Source of the DNA: Skeletonema tropicum
Lineage: Eukaryota > Bacillariophyta > Thalassiosirophyceae > Thalassiosirales > Thalassiosiraceae
Reading direction: 5' to 3'
NCBI GenBank assembly: GCA_037178625.1
Contig: CM074129.1
Span: forward strand, 868,001 to 932,000
Length of the DNA: 64,000 nt
In this document: positions 11,508-24,799 of the stretch, piece by piece
Layout of the letters: each line of letters starts with the position of its first letter
Position numbering within the stretch: the stretch's first letter is position 1
Position numbers and translations under genes: made by a program
Notes under the pieces: model-generated
Database searches by the model: none
Told to the model about the DNA's origin: nothing
The model's input: the letters and a program-made list of their open reading frames with translations, nothing else

Positions 11508-14498
11508 CTATCGACTTCTTCTCATCATTGCTGCTGTATCACCTCCATCGGAAGAGGAGTTGTTCGAAGTACTTCTACTTATATAATAGCGAGGATCAGA
11601 TTGCATGGTGAGACAAACGTTATGAATTTCACCCTTGATGATTTTTGTAGCATTGCGTGATATATAATGATGATTGTTATTCGTCAGATGTTGTTGTTGT
11701 TGCTGCTGCTGCTGTTGACTCGTTTGATAATTATAATTATTTGGTTTCACATCAACGCTGTGTAGTTGTGGAGAGGAGCGCGAGACATCATTTGGAGAAC
11801 TGCCGGCCATATCCATATCACTTTTATCATTTCGCTGCGGGTGCGGGCTTTTGGTTGTTGCAGTTGTCGCAACCGTGTGATCGAGAAGAGCCTGAGCCTG
11901 AGATGAGTAGGACGAACATGTTGTCGGCGGATGCATTGCAATAATTTGTGCGTGTTGACAAGAAGGGTTTATCTAGAGATCAGCGCAGTGAATGAACAAT
12001 GCACAATGCAATGCTAAAATGGCGAACTCGATGGGCCTGCGTGTAGGTATATGAGTAGGTCGATTGCCAGGGAATGGAGGGTGACAATCTTCATATTCGA
12101 ATCTATCGACTTCTTCTCATCATTGCTGCTGTATCACCTCCATCAGAAGAGGAGTTGTTCGAAGTACTTCTACTTATATAATAGCGAGGATCAGATCGCA
12201 TGGTGAGACAAACGTTATGAATTTCACCCTTGATGATTTTTGTAGCATTGCGTGATATATAATGATGATTGTTATTCGTCAGATGTTGTTGTTGTTGTTG
12301 TTGCTGCTGCTGTTGACTCGTTTGATAATTATAATTATTTGGTTTCACATCAACGCTGTGTAGTTGTGGAGAGGAGCGCGAGACATTATTTGGAGAACTG
12401 CCGGCCATATCCATATCACTTTTATCATTTCGCTGCGGGTGCGGGCTTTTGGTTGTTGCAGTTGTCGCAACCGTGTGATCGAGAAGAGCCTGAGCCTGAG
12501 ATGAGTAGGACGAACATGTTGTCGGCGGATGCATTGCAATAATTTGTGCGTGTTGACAAGAAGGGTTTATCTAGAGATCAGCGCAGTGAATGAACAATGC
12601 ACAATGCAATGCTAAAATGGCGAACTCGATGGGCCTGCGTGTAGGTATATGAGTAGGTCGATTGCCAGGGAATGGAGGGTGACAATCTTCATATTCGAAT
12701 CTATCGACTTCTTCTCATCATTGCTGCTGTATCACCTCCATCGGAAGAGGAGTTGTTCGAAGTACTTCTACTTATATATAATAGCGAGGATCAGATCGCA
12801 TGGTGAGACAAACGTTATGAATTTCACCCTTGATGATTTTTGTAGCATTGCGTGATATATAATGATGATTGTTATTCGTCAGATGTTGTTGTTGTTGTTG
12901 TTGCTGCTGCTGTTGACTCGTTTGATAATTATAATTATTTGGTTTCACATCAACGCTGTGTAGTTGTGGAGAGGAGCGCGAGACATTATTTGGAGAACTG
13001 CCGGCCATATCCATATCACTTTTATCATTTCGCTGCGGGTGCGGGCTTTTGGTTGTTGCAGTTGTCGCAACCGTGTGATCGAGAAGAGCCTGAGCCTGAG
13101 ATGAGTAGGACGAACATGTTGTCGGCGGATGCATTGCAATAATTTGTGCGTGTTGACAAGAAGGGTTTATCTAGAGATCAGCGCAGTGAATGAACAATGC
13201 ACAATGCAATGCTAAAATGGCGAACTCGATGGGCCTGCGTGTAGGTATATGAGTAGGTCGATTGCCAGGGAATGGAGGGTGACAATCTTCATATGTATTC
13301 GAATCTATCGACTTCTTCTCATCATTGCTGCTGTATCACCTCCATCGGAAGAGGAGTTGTTCGAAGTACTTCTACTTATATTTAATAGCGAGGATCAGAT
13401 CGCATGGTGAGACAAACGTTATGAATTTCACCCTTGATGATTTTTGTAGCATTGCGTGATATATAATGATGATTGTTATTCGTCAGATGTTGTTGTTGTT
13501 GTTGCTGCTGCTGTTGACTCGTTTGATAATTATAATTATTTGGTTTCACATCAACGCTGTGTAGTTGTGGAGAGGAGCGCGAGACATTATTTGGAGAACT
13601 GCCGGCCATATCCATATCACTTTTATCATTTCGCTGCGTGCGGGCTTTTGGTTGTTGCAGTTGTCGCAACCGTGTGATCGAGAAGAGCCTGAGCCTGAGA
13701 TGAGTAGGACGAACATGTTGTCGGCGGATGCATTGCAATAATTTGTGCGTGTTGACAAGAAGGGTTTATCTAGAGATCAGCGCAGTGAATGAACAATGCA
13801 CAATGCAATGCTAAAATGGCGAACTCGATGGGCCTGCGTGTAGGTATATGAGTAGGTCGATTGCCAGGGAATGGAGGGTGACAATCTTCATATTCGAATC
13901 TATCGACTTCTTCTCATCATTGCTGCTGTATCACCTCCATCGGAAGAGGAGTTGTTCGAAGTACTTCTACTTATATAATAGCGAGGATCAGATCGCATGG
14001 TGAGACAAACGTTATGAATTTCACCCTTGATGATTTTTGTAGCATTGCGTGATATATAATGATGATTGTTATTCGTCAGATGTTGTTGTTGTTGTTGCTG
14101 CTGCTGTTGACTCGTTTGATAATTATAATTATTTGGTTTCACATCAACGCTGTGTAGTTGTGGAGAGGAGCGCGAGACATTATTTGGAGAACTGCCGGCC
14201 ATATCCATATCACTTTTATCATTTCGCTGCGGGTGCGGGCTTTTGGTTGTTGCAGTTGTCGCAACCGTGTGATCGAGAAGAGCCTGAGCCTGAGATGAGT
14301 AGGACGAACATGTTGTCGGCGGATGCATTGCAATAATTTGTGCGTGTTGACAAGAAGGGTTTATCTAGAGATCAGCGCAGTGAATGAACAATGCACAATG
14401 CAATGCTAAAATGGCGAACTCGATGGGCCTGCGTGTAGGTATATGAGTAGGTCGATTGCCAGGGAATGGAGGGTGACAATCTTCATATGTATTCGAAT

Positions 14499-17400
14499 CT
14501 ATCGACTTCTTCTCATCATTGCTGCTGTATCACCTCCATCGGAAGAGGAGTTGTTCGAAGTACTTCTACTTATATAATAGCGAGGATCAGATCGCATGGT
14601 GAGACAAACGTTATGAATTTCACCCTTGATGATTTTTGTAGCATTGCGTGATATATAATGATGATTGTTATTCGTCAGATGTTGTTGTTGTTGTTGCTGC
14701 TGCTGTTGACTCGTTTGATAATTATAATTATTTGGTTTCACATCAACGCTGTGTAGTTGTGGAGAGGAGCGCGAGACATTATTTGGAGAACTGCCGGCCA
14801 TATCCATATCACTTTTATCATTTCGCTGCGGGTGCGGGCTTTTGGTTGTTGCAGTTGTCGCAACCGTGTGATCGAGAAGAGCCTGAGCCTGAGATGAGTA
14901 GGACGAACATGTTGTCGGCGGATGCATTGCAATAATTTGTGCGTGTTGACAAGAAGGGTTTATCTAGAGATCAGCGCAGTGAATGAACAATGCACAATGC
15001 AATGCTAAAATGGCGAACTCGATGGGCCTGCGTGTAGGTATATGAGTAGGTCGATTGCCAGGGAATGGAGGGTGACAATCTTCATATTCGAATCTATCGA
15101 CTTCTTCTCATCATTGCTGCTGTATCACCTCCATCGGAAGAGGAGTTGTTCGAAGTACTTCTACTTATATAATAGCGAGGATCAGGTCGCATGGTGAGAC
15201 AAACGTTATGAATTTCACCCTTGATGATTTTTGTAGCATTGCGTGATATATAATGATGATTGTTATTCGTCAGATGTTGTTGTTGTTGTTGCTGCTGCTG
15301 TTGACTCGTTTGATAATTATAATTATTTGGTTTCACATCAACGCTGTGTAGTTGTGGAGAGGAGCGCGAGACATTATTTGGAGAACTGCCGGCCATATCC
15401 ATATCACTTTTATCATTTCGCTGCGGGTGCGGGCTTTTGGTTGTTGCAGTTGTCGCAACCGTGTGATCGAGAAGAGCCTGAGCCTGAGATGAGTAGGACG
15501 AACATGTTGTCGGCGGATGCATTGCAATAATTTGTGCGTGTTGACAAGAAGGGTTTATCTAGAGATCAGCGCAGTGAATGAACAATGCACAATGCAATGC
15601 TAAAATGGCGAACTCGATGGGCCTGCGTGTAGGTATATGAGTAGGTCGATTGCCAGGGAATGGAGGGTGACAATCTTCATATTCGAATCTATCGACTTCT
15701 TCTCATCATTGCTGCTGTATCACCTCCATCGGAAGAGGAGTTGTTCGAAGTACTTCTACTTATATTAATAGCGAGGATCAGATCGCATGGTGAGACAAAC
15801 GTTATGAATTTCACCCTTGATGATTTTTGTAGCATTGCGTGATATATAATGATGATTGTTATTCGTCAGATGTTGTTGTTGTTGTTGCTGCTGCTGTTGA
15901 CTCGTTTGATAATTATAATTATTTGGTTTCACATCAACGCTGTGTAGTTGTGGAGAGGAGCGCGAGACATTATTTGGAGAACTGCCGGCCATATCCATAT
16001 CACTTTTATCATTTCGCTGCGGGTGCGGGCTTTTGGTTGTTGCAGTTGTCGCAACCGTGTGATCGAGAAGAGCCTGAGCCTGAGATGAGTAGGACGAACA
16101 TGTTGTCGGCGGATGCATTGCAATAATTTGTGCGTGTTGACAAGAAGGGTTTATCTAGAGATCAGCGCAGTGAATGAACAATGCACAATGCAATGCTAAA
16201 ATGGCGAACTCGATGGGCCTGCGTGTAGGTATATGAGTAGGTCGATTGCCAGGGAATGGAGGGTGACAATCTTCATATTCGAATCTATCGACTTCTTCTC
16301 ATCATTGCTGCTGTATCACCTCCATCGGAAGAGGAGTTGTTCGAAGTACTTCTACTTATATAATAGCGAGGATCAGATCGCATGGTGAGACAAACGTTAT
16401 GAATTTCACCCTTGATGATTTTTGTAGCATTGCGTGATATATAATGATGATTGTTATTCGTCAGATGTTGTTGTTGTTGTTGCTGCTGCTGTTGACTCGT
16501 TTGATAATTATAATTATTTGGTTTCACATCAACGCTGTGTAGTTGTGGAGAGGAGCGCGAGACATTATTTGGAGAACTGCCGGCCATATCCATATCACTT
16601 TTATCATTTCGCTGCGGGTGCGGGCTTTTGGTTGTTGCAGTTGTCGCAACCGTGTGATCGAGAAGAGCCTGAGCCTGAGATGAGTAGGACGAACATGTTG
16701 TCGGCGGATGCATTGCAATAATTTGTGCGTGTTGACAAGAAGGGTTTATCTAGAGATCAGCGCAGTGAATGAACAATGCACAATGCAATGCTAAAATGGC
16801 GAACTCGATGGGCCTGCGTGTAGGTATATGAGTAGGTCGATTGCCAGGGAATGGAGGGTGACAATCTTCATATTCGAATCTATCGACTTCTTCTCATCAT
16901 TGCTGCTGTATCACCTCCATCGGAAGAGGAGTTGTTCGAAGTACTTCTACTTATATAATAGCGAGGATCAGGTCGCATGGTGAGACAAACGTTATGAATT
17001 TCACCCTTGATGATTTTTGTAGCATTGCGTGATATATAATGATGATTGTTATTCGTCAGATGTTGTTGTTGTTGTTGCTGCTGCTGTTGACTCGTTTGAT
17101 AATTATAATTATTTGGTTTCACATCAACGCTGTGTAGTTGTGGAGAGGAGCGCGAGACATTATTTGGAGAACTGCCGGCCATATCCATATCACTTTTATC
17201 ATTTCGCTGCGGGTGCGGGCTTTTGGTTGTTGCAGTTGTCGCAACCGTGTGATCGAGAAGAGCCTGAGCCTGAGATGAGTAGGACGAACATGTTGTCGGC
17301 GGATGCATTGCAATAATTTGTGCGTGTTGACAAGAAGGGTTTATCTAGAGATCAGCGCAGTGAATGAACAATGCACAATGCAATGCTAAAATGGCGAACT

Positions 17401-18071
17401 CGATGGGCCTGCGTGTAGGTATATGAGTAGGTCGATTGCCAGGGAATGGAGGGTGACAATCTTCATATTCGAATCTATCGACTTCTTCTCATCATTGCTG
17501 CTGTATCACCTCCATCGGAAGAGGAGTTGTTCGAAGTACTTCTACTTATATTTAATAGCGAGGATCAGATCGCATGGTGAGACAAACGTTATGAATTTCA
17601 CCCTTGATGATTTTTGTAGCATTGCGTGATATATAATGATGATTGTTATTCGTCAGATGTTGTTGTTGTTGTTGCTGCTGCTGTTGACTCGTTTGATAAT
17701 TATAATTATTTGGTTTCACATCAACGCTGTGTAGTTGTGGAGAGGAGCGCGAGACATTATTTGGAGAACTGCCGGCCATATCCATATCACTTTTATCATT
17801 TCGCTGCGGGTGCGGGCTTTTGGTTGTTGCAGTTGTCGCAACCGTGTGATCGAGAAGAGCCTGAGCCTGAGATGAGTAGGACGAACATGTTGTCGGCGGA
17901 TGCATTGCAATAATTTGTGCGTGTTGACAAGAAGGGTTTATCTAGAGATCAGCGCAGTGAATGAACAATGCACAATGCAATGCTAAAATGGCGAACTCGA
18001 TGGGCCTGCGTGTAGGTATATGAGTAGGTCGATTGCCAGGGAATGGAGGGTGACAATCTTCATATTCGAAT
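14499..18071. repeat. Higher-order repeat, 3 units, period 1,786 bp
   Basis: Three consecutive units repeat with an offset of 1,786-1,787 bp: 14499 to 16285, 15094 to 16880, and the next unit to about 17475. Two marks identify them. The second unit of each block has GGATCAGGTCGC in place of GGATCAGATCGC, and the third has an extra base in its TATAATAG site (TATATTAATAG or TATATTTAATAG). Confidence 0.85.
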
Positions 18072-18672
18072 CTATCGACTTCTTCTCATCATTGCTGCTG
18101 TATCACCTCCATCGGAAGAGGAGTTGTTCGAAGTACTTCTACTTATATAATAGCGAGGATCAGATCGCATGGTGAGACAAACGTTATGAATTTCACCCTT
18201 GATGATTTTTGTAGCATTGCGTGATATATAATGATGATTGTTATTCGTCAGATGTTGTTGTTGTTGTTGTTGTTGCTGCTGCTGTTGACTCGTTTGATAA
18301 TTATAATTATTTGGTTTCACATCAACGCTGTGTAGTTGTGGAGAGGAGCGCGAGACATTATTTGGAGAACTGCCGGCCATATCCATATCACTTTTATCAT
18401 TTCGCTGCGGGTGCGGGCTTTTGGTTGTTGCAGTTGTCGCAACCGTGTGATCGAGAAGAGCCTGAGCCTGAGATGAGTAGGACGAACATGTTGTCGGCGG
18501 ATGCATTGCAATAATTTGTGCGTGTTGACAAGAAGGGTTTATCTAGAGATCAGCGCAGTGAATGAACAATGCACAATGCAATGCTAAAATGGCGAACTCG
18601 ATGGGCCTGCGTGTAGGTATATGAGTAGGTCGATTGCCAGGGAATGGAGGGTGACAATCTTCATATTCGAAT

Positions 18673-21600
18673 CTATCGACTTCTTCTCATCATTGCTGCT
18701 GTATCACCTCCATCGGAAGAGGAGTTGTTCGAAGTACTTCTACTTATATAATAGCGAGGATCAGATCGCATGGTGAGACAAACGTTATGAATTTCACCCT
18801 TGATGATTTTTGTAGCATTGCGTGATATATAATGATGATTGTTATTCGTCAGATGTTGTTGTTGTTGTTGCTGCTGCTGTTGACTCGTTTGATAATTATA
18901 ATTATTTGGTTTCACATCAACGCTGTGTAGTTGTGGAGAGGAGCGCGAGACATTATTTGGAGAACTGCCGGCCATATCCATATCACTTTTATCATTTCGC
19001 TGCGGGTGCGGGCTTTTGGTTGTTGCAGTTGTCGCAACCGTGTGATCGAGAAGAGCCTGAGCCTGAGATGAGTAGGACGAACATGTTGTCGGCGGATGCA
19101 TTGCAATAATTTGTGCGTGTTGACAAGAAGGGTTTATCTAGAGATCAGCGCAGTGAATGAACAATGCACAATGCAATGCTAAAATGGCGAACTCGATGGG
19201 CCTGCGTGTAGGTATATGAGTAGGTCGATTGCCAGGGAATGGAGGGTGACAATCTTCATATTCGAATCTATCGACTTCTTCTCATCATTGCTGCTGTATC
19301 ACCTCCATCGGAAGAGGAGTTGTTCGAAGTACTTCTACTTATATAATAGCGAGGATCAGATCGCATGGTGAGACAAACGTTATGAATTTCACCCTTGATG
19401 ATTTTTGTAGCATTGCGTGATATATAATGATGATTGTTATTCGTCAGATGTTGTTGTTGTTGTTGTTGCTGCTGCTGTTGACTCGTTTGATAATTATTTG
19501 GTTTCACATCAACGCTGTGTAGTTGTGGAGAGGAGCGCGAGACATTATTTGGAGAACTGCCGGCCATATCCATATCACTTTTATCATTTCGCTGCGGGTG
19601 CGGGCTTTTGGTTGTTGCAGTTGTCGCAACCGTGTGATCGAGAAGAGCCTGAGATGAGTAGGACGAACATGTTGTCGGCGGATGCATTGCAATAATTTGT
19701 GCGTGTTGACAAGAAGGGTTTATCTAGAGATCAGCGCAGTGAATGAACAATGCACAATGCAATGCTAAAATGGCGAACTCGATGGGCCTGCGTGTAGGTA
19801 TATGAGTAGGTCGATTGCCAGGGAATGGAGGGTGACAATCTTCATATTCGAATCTATCGACTTCTTCTCATCATTGCTGCTGTATCACCTCCATCGGAAG
19901 AGGAGTTGTTCGAAGTACTTCTACTTATATAATAGCGAGGATCAGATTGCATGGTGAGACAAACGTTATGAATTTCACCCTTGATGATTTTTGTAGCATT
20001 GCGTGATATATAATGATGATTGTTATTCGTCAGATGTTGTTGTTGTTGTTGCTGCTGCTGTTGACTCGTTTGATAATTATAATTATTTGGTTTCACATCA
20101 ACGCTGTGTAGTTGTGGAGAGGAGCGCGAGACATCATTTGGAGAACTGCCGGCCATATCCATATCACTTTTATCATTTCGCTGCGGGCTTTTGATTGTTG
20201 CAGTTGTCGCAACCGTGTGATCGAGAAGAGCCTGAGCCTGAGATGAGTAGGACGAACATGTTGTCGGCGGATGCATTGCAATAATTTGTGCGTGTTGACA
20301 AGAAGGGTTTATCTAGAGATCAGCGCAGTGAATGAACAATGCACAATGCAATGCTAAAATGGCGAACTCGATGGGCCTGCGTGTAGGTATATGAGTAGGT
20401 CGATTGCCAGGGAATGGAGGGTGACAATCTTCATATTCGAATCTATCGACTTCTTCTCATCATTGCTGCTGTATCACCTCCATCGGAAGAGGAGTTGTTC
20501 GAAGTACTTCTACTTATATAATAGCGAGGATCAGATCGCATGGTGAGACAAACGTTATGAATTTCACCCTTGATGATTTTTGTAGCATTGCGTGATATAT
20601 AATGATGATTGTTATTCGTCAGATGTTGTTGTTGTTGTTGCTGCTGCTGTTGACTCGTTTGATAATTATAATTATTTGGTTTCACATCAACGCTGTGTAG
20701 TTGTGGAGAGGAGCGCGAGACATTATTTGGAGAACTGCCGGCCATATCCATATCACTTTTATCATTTCGCTGCGGGTGCGGGCTTTTGGTTGTTGCAGTT
20801 GTCGCAACCGTGTGATCGAGAAGAGCCTGAGCCTGAGATGAGTAGGACGAACATGTTGTCGGCGGATGCATTGCAATAATTTGTGCGTGTTGACAAGAAG
20901 GGTTTATCTAGAGATCAGCGCAGTGAATGAACAATGCACAATGCAATGCTAAAATGGCGAACTCGATGGGCCTGCGTGTAGGTATATGAGTAGGTCGATT
21001 GCCAGGGAATGGAGGGTGACAATCTTCATATTCGAATCTATCGACTTCTTCTCATCATTGCTGCTGTATCACCTCCATCGGAAGAGGAGTTGTTCGAAGT
21101 ACTTCTACTTATATAATAGCGAGGATCAGATCGCATGGTGAGACAAACGTTATGAATTTCACCCTTGATGATTTTTGTAGCATTGCGTGATATATAATGA
21201 TGATTGTTATTCGTCAGATGTTGTTGTTGTTGTTGCTGCTGCTGTTGACTCGTTTGATAATTATAATTATTTGGTTTCACATCAACGCTGTGTAGTTGTG
21301 GAGAGGAGCGCGAGACATTATTTGGAGAACTGCCGGCCATATCCATATCACTTTTATCATTTCGCTGCGGGTGCGGGCTTTTGGTTGTTGCAGTTGTCGC
21401 AACCGTGTGATCGAGAAGAGCCTGAGCCTGAGATGAGTAGGACGAACATGTTGTCGGCGGATGCATTGCAATAATTTGTGCGTGTTGACAAGAAGGGTTT
21501 ATCTAGAGATCAGCGCAGTGAATGAACAATGCACAATGCAATGCTAAAATGGCGAACTCGATGGGCCTGCGTGTAGGTATATGAGTAGGTCGATTGCCAG

Positions 21601-22740
21601 GGAATGGAGGGTGACAATCTTCATATTCGAATCTATCGACTTCTTCTCATCATTGCTGCTGTATCACCTCCATCGGAAGAGGAGTTGTTCGAAGTACTTC
21701 TACTTATATAATAGCGAGGATCAGATCGCATGGTGAGACAAACGTTATGAATTTCACCCTTGATGATTTTTGTAGCATTGCGTGATATATAATGATGATT
21801 GTTATTCGTCAGATGTTGTTGTTGTTGTTGTTGCTGCTGCTGTTGACTCGTTTGATAATTATTTGGTTTCACATCAACGCTGTGTAGTTGTGGAGAGGAG
21901 CGCGAGACATTATTTGGAGAACTGCCGGCCATATCCATATCACTTTTATCATTTCGCTGCGGGTGCGGGCTTTTGGTTGTTGCAGTTGTCGCAACCGTGT
22001 GATCGAGAAGAGCCTGAGATGAGTAGGACGAACATGTTGTCGGCGGATGCATTGCAATAATTTGTGCGTGTTGACAAGAAGGGTTTATCTAGAGATCAGC
22101 GCAGTGAATGAACAATGCACAATGCAATGCTAAAATGGCGAACTCGATGGGCCTGCGTGTAGGTATATGAGTAGGTCGATTGCCAGGGAATGGAGGGTGA
22201 CAATCTTCATATTCGAATCTATCGACTTCTTCTCATCATTGCTGCTGTATCACCTCCATCGGAAGAGGAGTTGTTCGAAGTACTTCTACTTATATAATAG
22301 CGAGGATCAGATTGCATGGTGAGACAAACGTTATGAATTTCACCCTTGATGATTTTTGTAGCATTGCGTGATATATAATGATGATTGTTATTCGTCAGAT
22401 GTTGTTGTTGTTGTTGCTGCTGCTGTTGACTCGTTTGATAATTATAATTATTTGGTTTCACATCAACGCTGTGTAGTTGTGGAGAGGAGCGCGAGACATC
22501 ATTTGGAGAACTGCCGGCCATATCCATATCACTTTTATCATTTCGCTGCGGGCTTTTGATTGTTGCAGTTGTCGCAACCGTGTGATCGAGAAGAGCCTGA
22601 GCCTGAGATGAGTAGGACGAACATGTTGTCGGCGGATGCATTGCAATAATTTGTGCGTGTTGACAAGAAGGGTTTATCTAGAGATCAGCGCAGTGAATGA
22701 ACAATGCACAATGCAATGCTAAAATGGCGAACTCGATGGG
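18673..22740. repeat. Higher-order repeat, 4 units, period 2,365 bp, second copy broken
   Basis: Units at 18673, 19268 and 19854 recur at 21038, 21633 and 22219, all offset by 2,365 bp. Diagnostic variants shared by both copies are the single NY-type ATAATT with no GCCTGA duplication in the second unit. In the third unit they are GGATCAGATTGC, ACATCATTTGG, and loss of GGGTGC with a G-to-A change. The fourth unit of the second copy is cut at 22741, where about 265 bp are missing (GATGGGC is joined directly to GTTGTTGCTGC). Confidence 0.88.
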
Positions 22741-24260
22741 CGTTGTTGCTGCTGCTGTTGACTCGTTTGATAATTATAATTATTTGGTTTCACATCAACG
22801 CTGTGTAGTTGTGGAGAGGAGCGCGAGACATCATTTGGAGAACTGCCGGCCATATCCATATCACTTTTATCATTTCGCTGCGGGCTTTTGGTTGTTGCAG
22901 TTGTCGCAACCGTGTGATCGAGAAGAGCCTGAGATGAGTAGGACGAACATGTTGTCGGCGGATGCATTGCAATAATTTGTGCGTGTTGACAAGAAGGGTT
23001 TATCTAGAGATCAGCGCAGTGAATGAACAATGCACAATGCAATGCTAAAATGGCGAACTCGATGGGCCTGCGTGTAGGTATATGAGTAGGTCGATTGCCA
23101 GGGAATGGAGGGTGACAATCTTCATATTCGAATCTATCGACTTCTTCTCATCATTGCTGCTGTATCACCTCCATCGGAAGAGGAGTTGTTCGAAGTACTT
23201 CTACTTATATAATAGCGAGGATCAGATCGCATGGTGAGACAAACGTTATGAATTTCACCCTTGATGATTTTTGTAGCATTGCGTGATATATAATGATGAT
23301 TGTTATTCGTCAGATGTTGTTGTTGTTGTTGCTGCTGCTGCTGTTGACTCGTTTGATAATTATAATTATTTGGTTTCACATCAACGCTGTGTAGTTGTGG
23401 AGAGGAGCGCGAGACATTATTTGGAGAACTGCCGGCCATATCCATATCACTTTTATCATTTCGCTGCGGGTGCGGGCTTTTGGTTGTTGCAGTTGTCGCA
23501 ACCGTGTGATCGAGAAGAGCCTGAGCCTGAGATGAGTAGGACGAACATGTTGTCGGCGGATGCATTGCAATAATTTGTGCGTGTTGACAAGAAGGGTTTA
23601 TCTAGAGATCAGCGCAGTGAATGAACAATGCACAATGCAATGCTAAAATGGCGAACTCGATGGGCCTGCGTGTAGGTATATGAGTAGGTCGATTGCCAGG
23701 GAATGGAGGGTGACAATCTTCATATTCGAATCTATCGACTTCTTCTCATCATTGCTGCTGTATCACCTCCATCAGAAGAGGAGTTGTTCGAAGTACTTCT
23801 ACTTATATAATAGCGAGGATCAGATCGCATGGTGAGACAAACGTTATGAATTTCACCCTTGATGATTTTTGTAGCATTGCGTGATATATAATGATGATTG
23901 TTATTCGTCAGATGTTGTTGTTGTTGTTGCTGCTGCTGTTGACTCGTTTGATAATTATAATTATTTGGTTTCACATCAACGCTGTGTAGTTGTGGAGAGG
24001 AGCGCGAGACATTATTTGGAGAACTGCCGGCCATATCCATATCACTTTTATCATTTCGCTGCGGGCTTTTGATTGTTGCAGTTGTCGCAACCGTGTGATC
24101 GAGAAGAGCCTGAGCCTGAGATGAGTAGGACGAACATGTTGTCGGCGGATGCATTGCAATAATTTGTGCGTGTTGACAAGAAGGGTTTATCTAGAGATCA
24201 GCGCAGTGAATGAACAATGCACAATGCAATGCTAAAATGGCGAACTCGATGGGCCTGCGT

Positions 24261-24700
24261 ATCCATTTAGCTTTGCTCCGACAGAGACGACGCCGATGCC
24301 CATATCTTCAACTTCTACCATTGACACATCAGCAGAGGTCACCAACCAGCCAACCTCCTGCCTCTCTTCGACAAAGCCATTACTAATGCTGAAGTATACA
24401 TTGCCAACTACTCCACGACAGCTTCCAAGTCCAAGCCTACCGTCAAAGGAAAGAGAGACTCGATCTACTTTCATATTCCTTACCACCAGTAGGACCCCCG
24501 TGCGAAACATTGGCAAGAATTGTGGCAAAAACACATGGTACAACCGATGGGCAAATCACCCCACGAGTATCCGATGTGAGAAAGCCACTTTCCCCACTGA
24601 CAAGATGACAGTTTGCTACAGCCGCCACCTTAACCTTGGGAATCTCCTATCGTACCGTAAGTTAGACAAGTTTAAGGGGAGGAAGGTATCATCATTTCTA
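24261..24700 (+). pseudogene. Decayed coding fragment, probably reverse transcriptase of a LINE-like element
   Basis: Read in one plus-strand frame from about 24276, the sequence codes a plausible protein interrupted by stops. It includes L-L-P-L-F-D-K-A-I, then a stretch ending I-Y-F-H-I-P-Y-H, a stop, then a segment with W-Q-E-L-W-Q-K-H. The I-P-Y-H segment followed by a helix with two tryptophans resembles a conserved stretch in the reverse transcriptase region of diatom LINE-like proteins. That comparison is from memory, not alignment. Strand and order fit the endonuclease half at 6226-7147 on the other side of the satellite. Other frames here (24296-24715 on plus) are probably incidental. 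Confidence 0.35.
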
Positions 24701-24734
24701 CCCCCCGAGAGGTAGCCAAACCATCCTCCCCTTC

Positions 24735-24795
24735 TTTTCCATCGGGAGGATCCAAAGTAGGTAGCTACGCTACTTTGGATCTCCCCGATGGAAAA
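24735..24795. repeat. Long inverted repeat (26-bp arms)
   Basis: The arms are 24735-24760 and 24770-24795 and match at 24 of 26 positions. The central GTAGCTAC (24761-24768) is itself palindromic. The whole could extrude as a cruciform or fold into a strong RNA hairpin. It lies just past the decayed retroelement fragment and may be its 3' end or a separate small element. Confidence 0.75.
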
Positions 24796-24799
24796 GATA

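Larger units (their letters stand above)
7148..24260. repeat. 17.1 kb satellite array, 30 units of about 595 bp
   Basis: Thirty head-to-tail units fill this stretch, each beginning near CTTCTTCTCATCATTGCTGC and ending near GATGGGCCTGCGTGTAGG. The usual period is 595 bp. Variants of about 498 and 504 bp lack a block after the GCTGTG site, and others differ by 3- or 6-bp steps. Variable sites are a TTG/CTG run, a duplicated ATAATT, a duplicated GCCTGA, a GGGTGC, a TA or T insertion in TATATAATAG, and a TGTA insertion (13292 and 14486). Neighbouring units are nearly identical, so homogenisation is recent. On the minus strand each typical unit has a 139-144 codon Q- and N-rich open frame, judged non-genic because several variants break it. 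The left border cuts the LINE endonuclease; the right border is at GGGCCTGCGT (24251-24260). Confidence 0.97.

Noticed and set aside
7206..24154. About 90 short open frames on both strands of the satellite
   Set aside because: They are the same few frames repeated with the unit, overlap each other on opposite strands and are broken by unit variants. Treated as satellite, not genes.
7148..24260. CRISPR-like array
   Set aside because: Units are 500-600 bp direct repeats with no unique spacers, in a eukaryotic context.
24232..24543. Minus-strand 103-codon frame across the right satellite border
   Set aside because: It begins outside and ends inside satellite sequence and has no recognisable domain; the plus-strand RT-like reading fits better.
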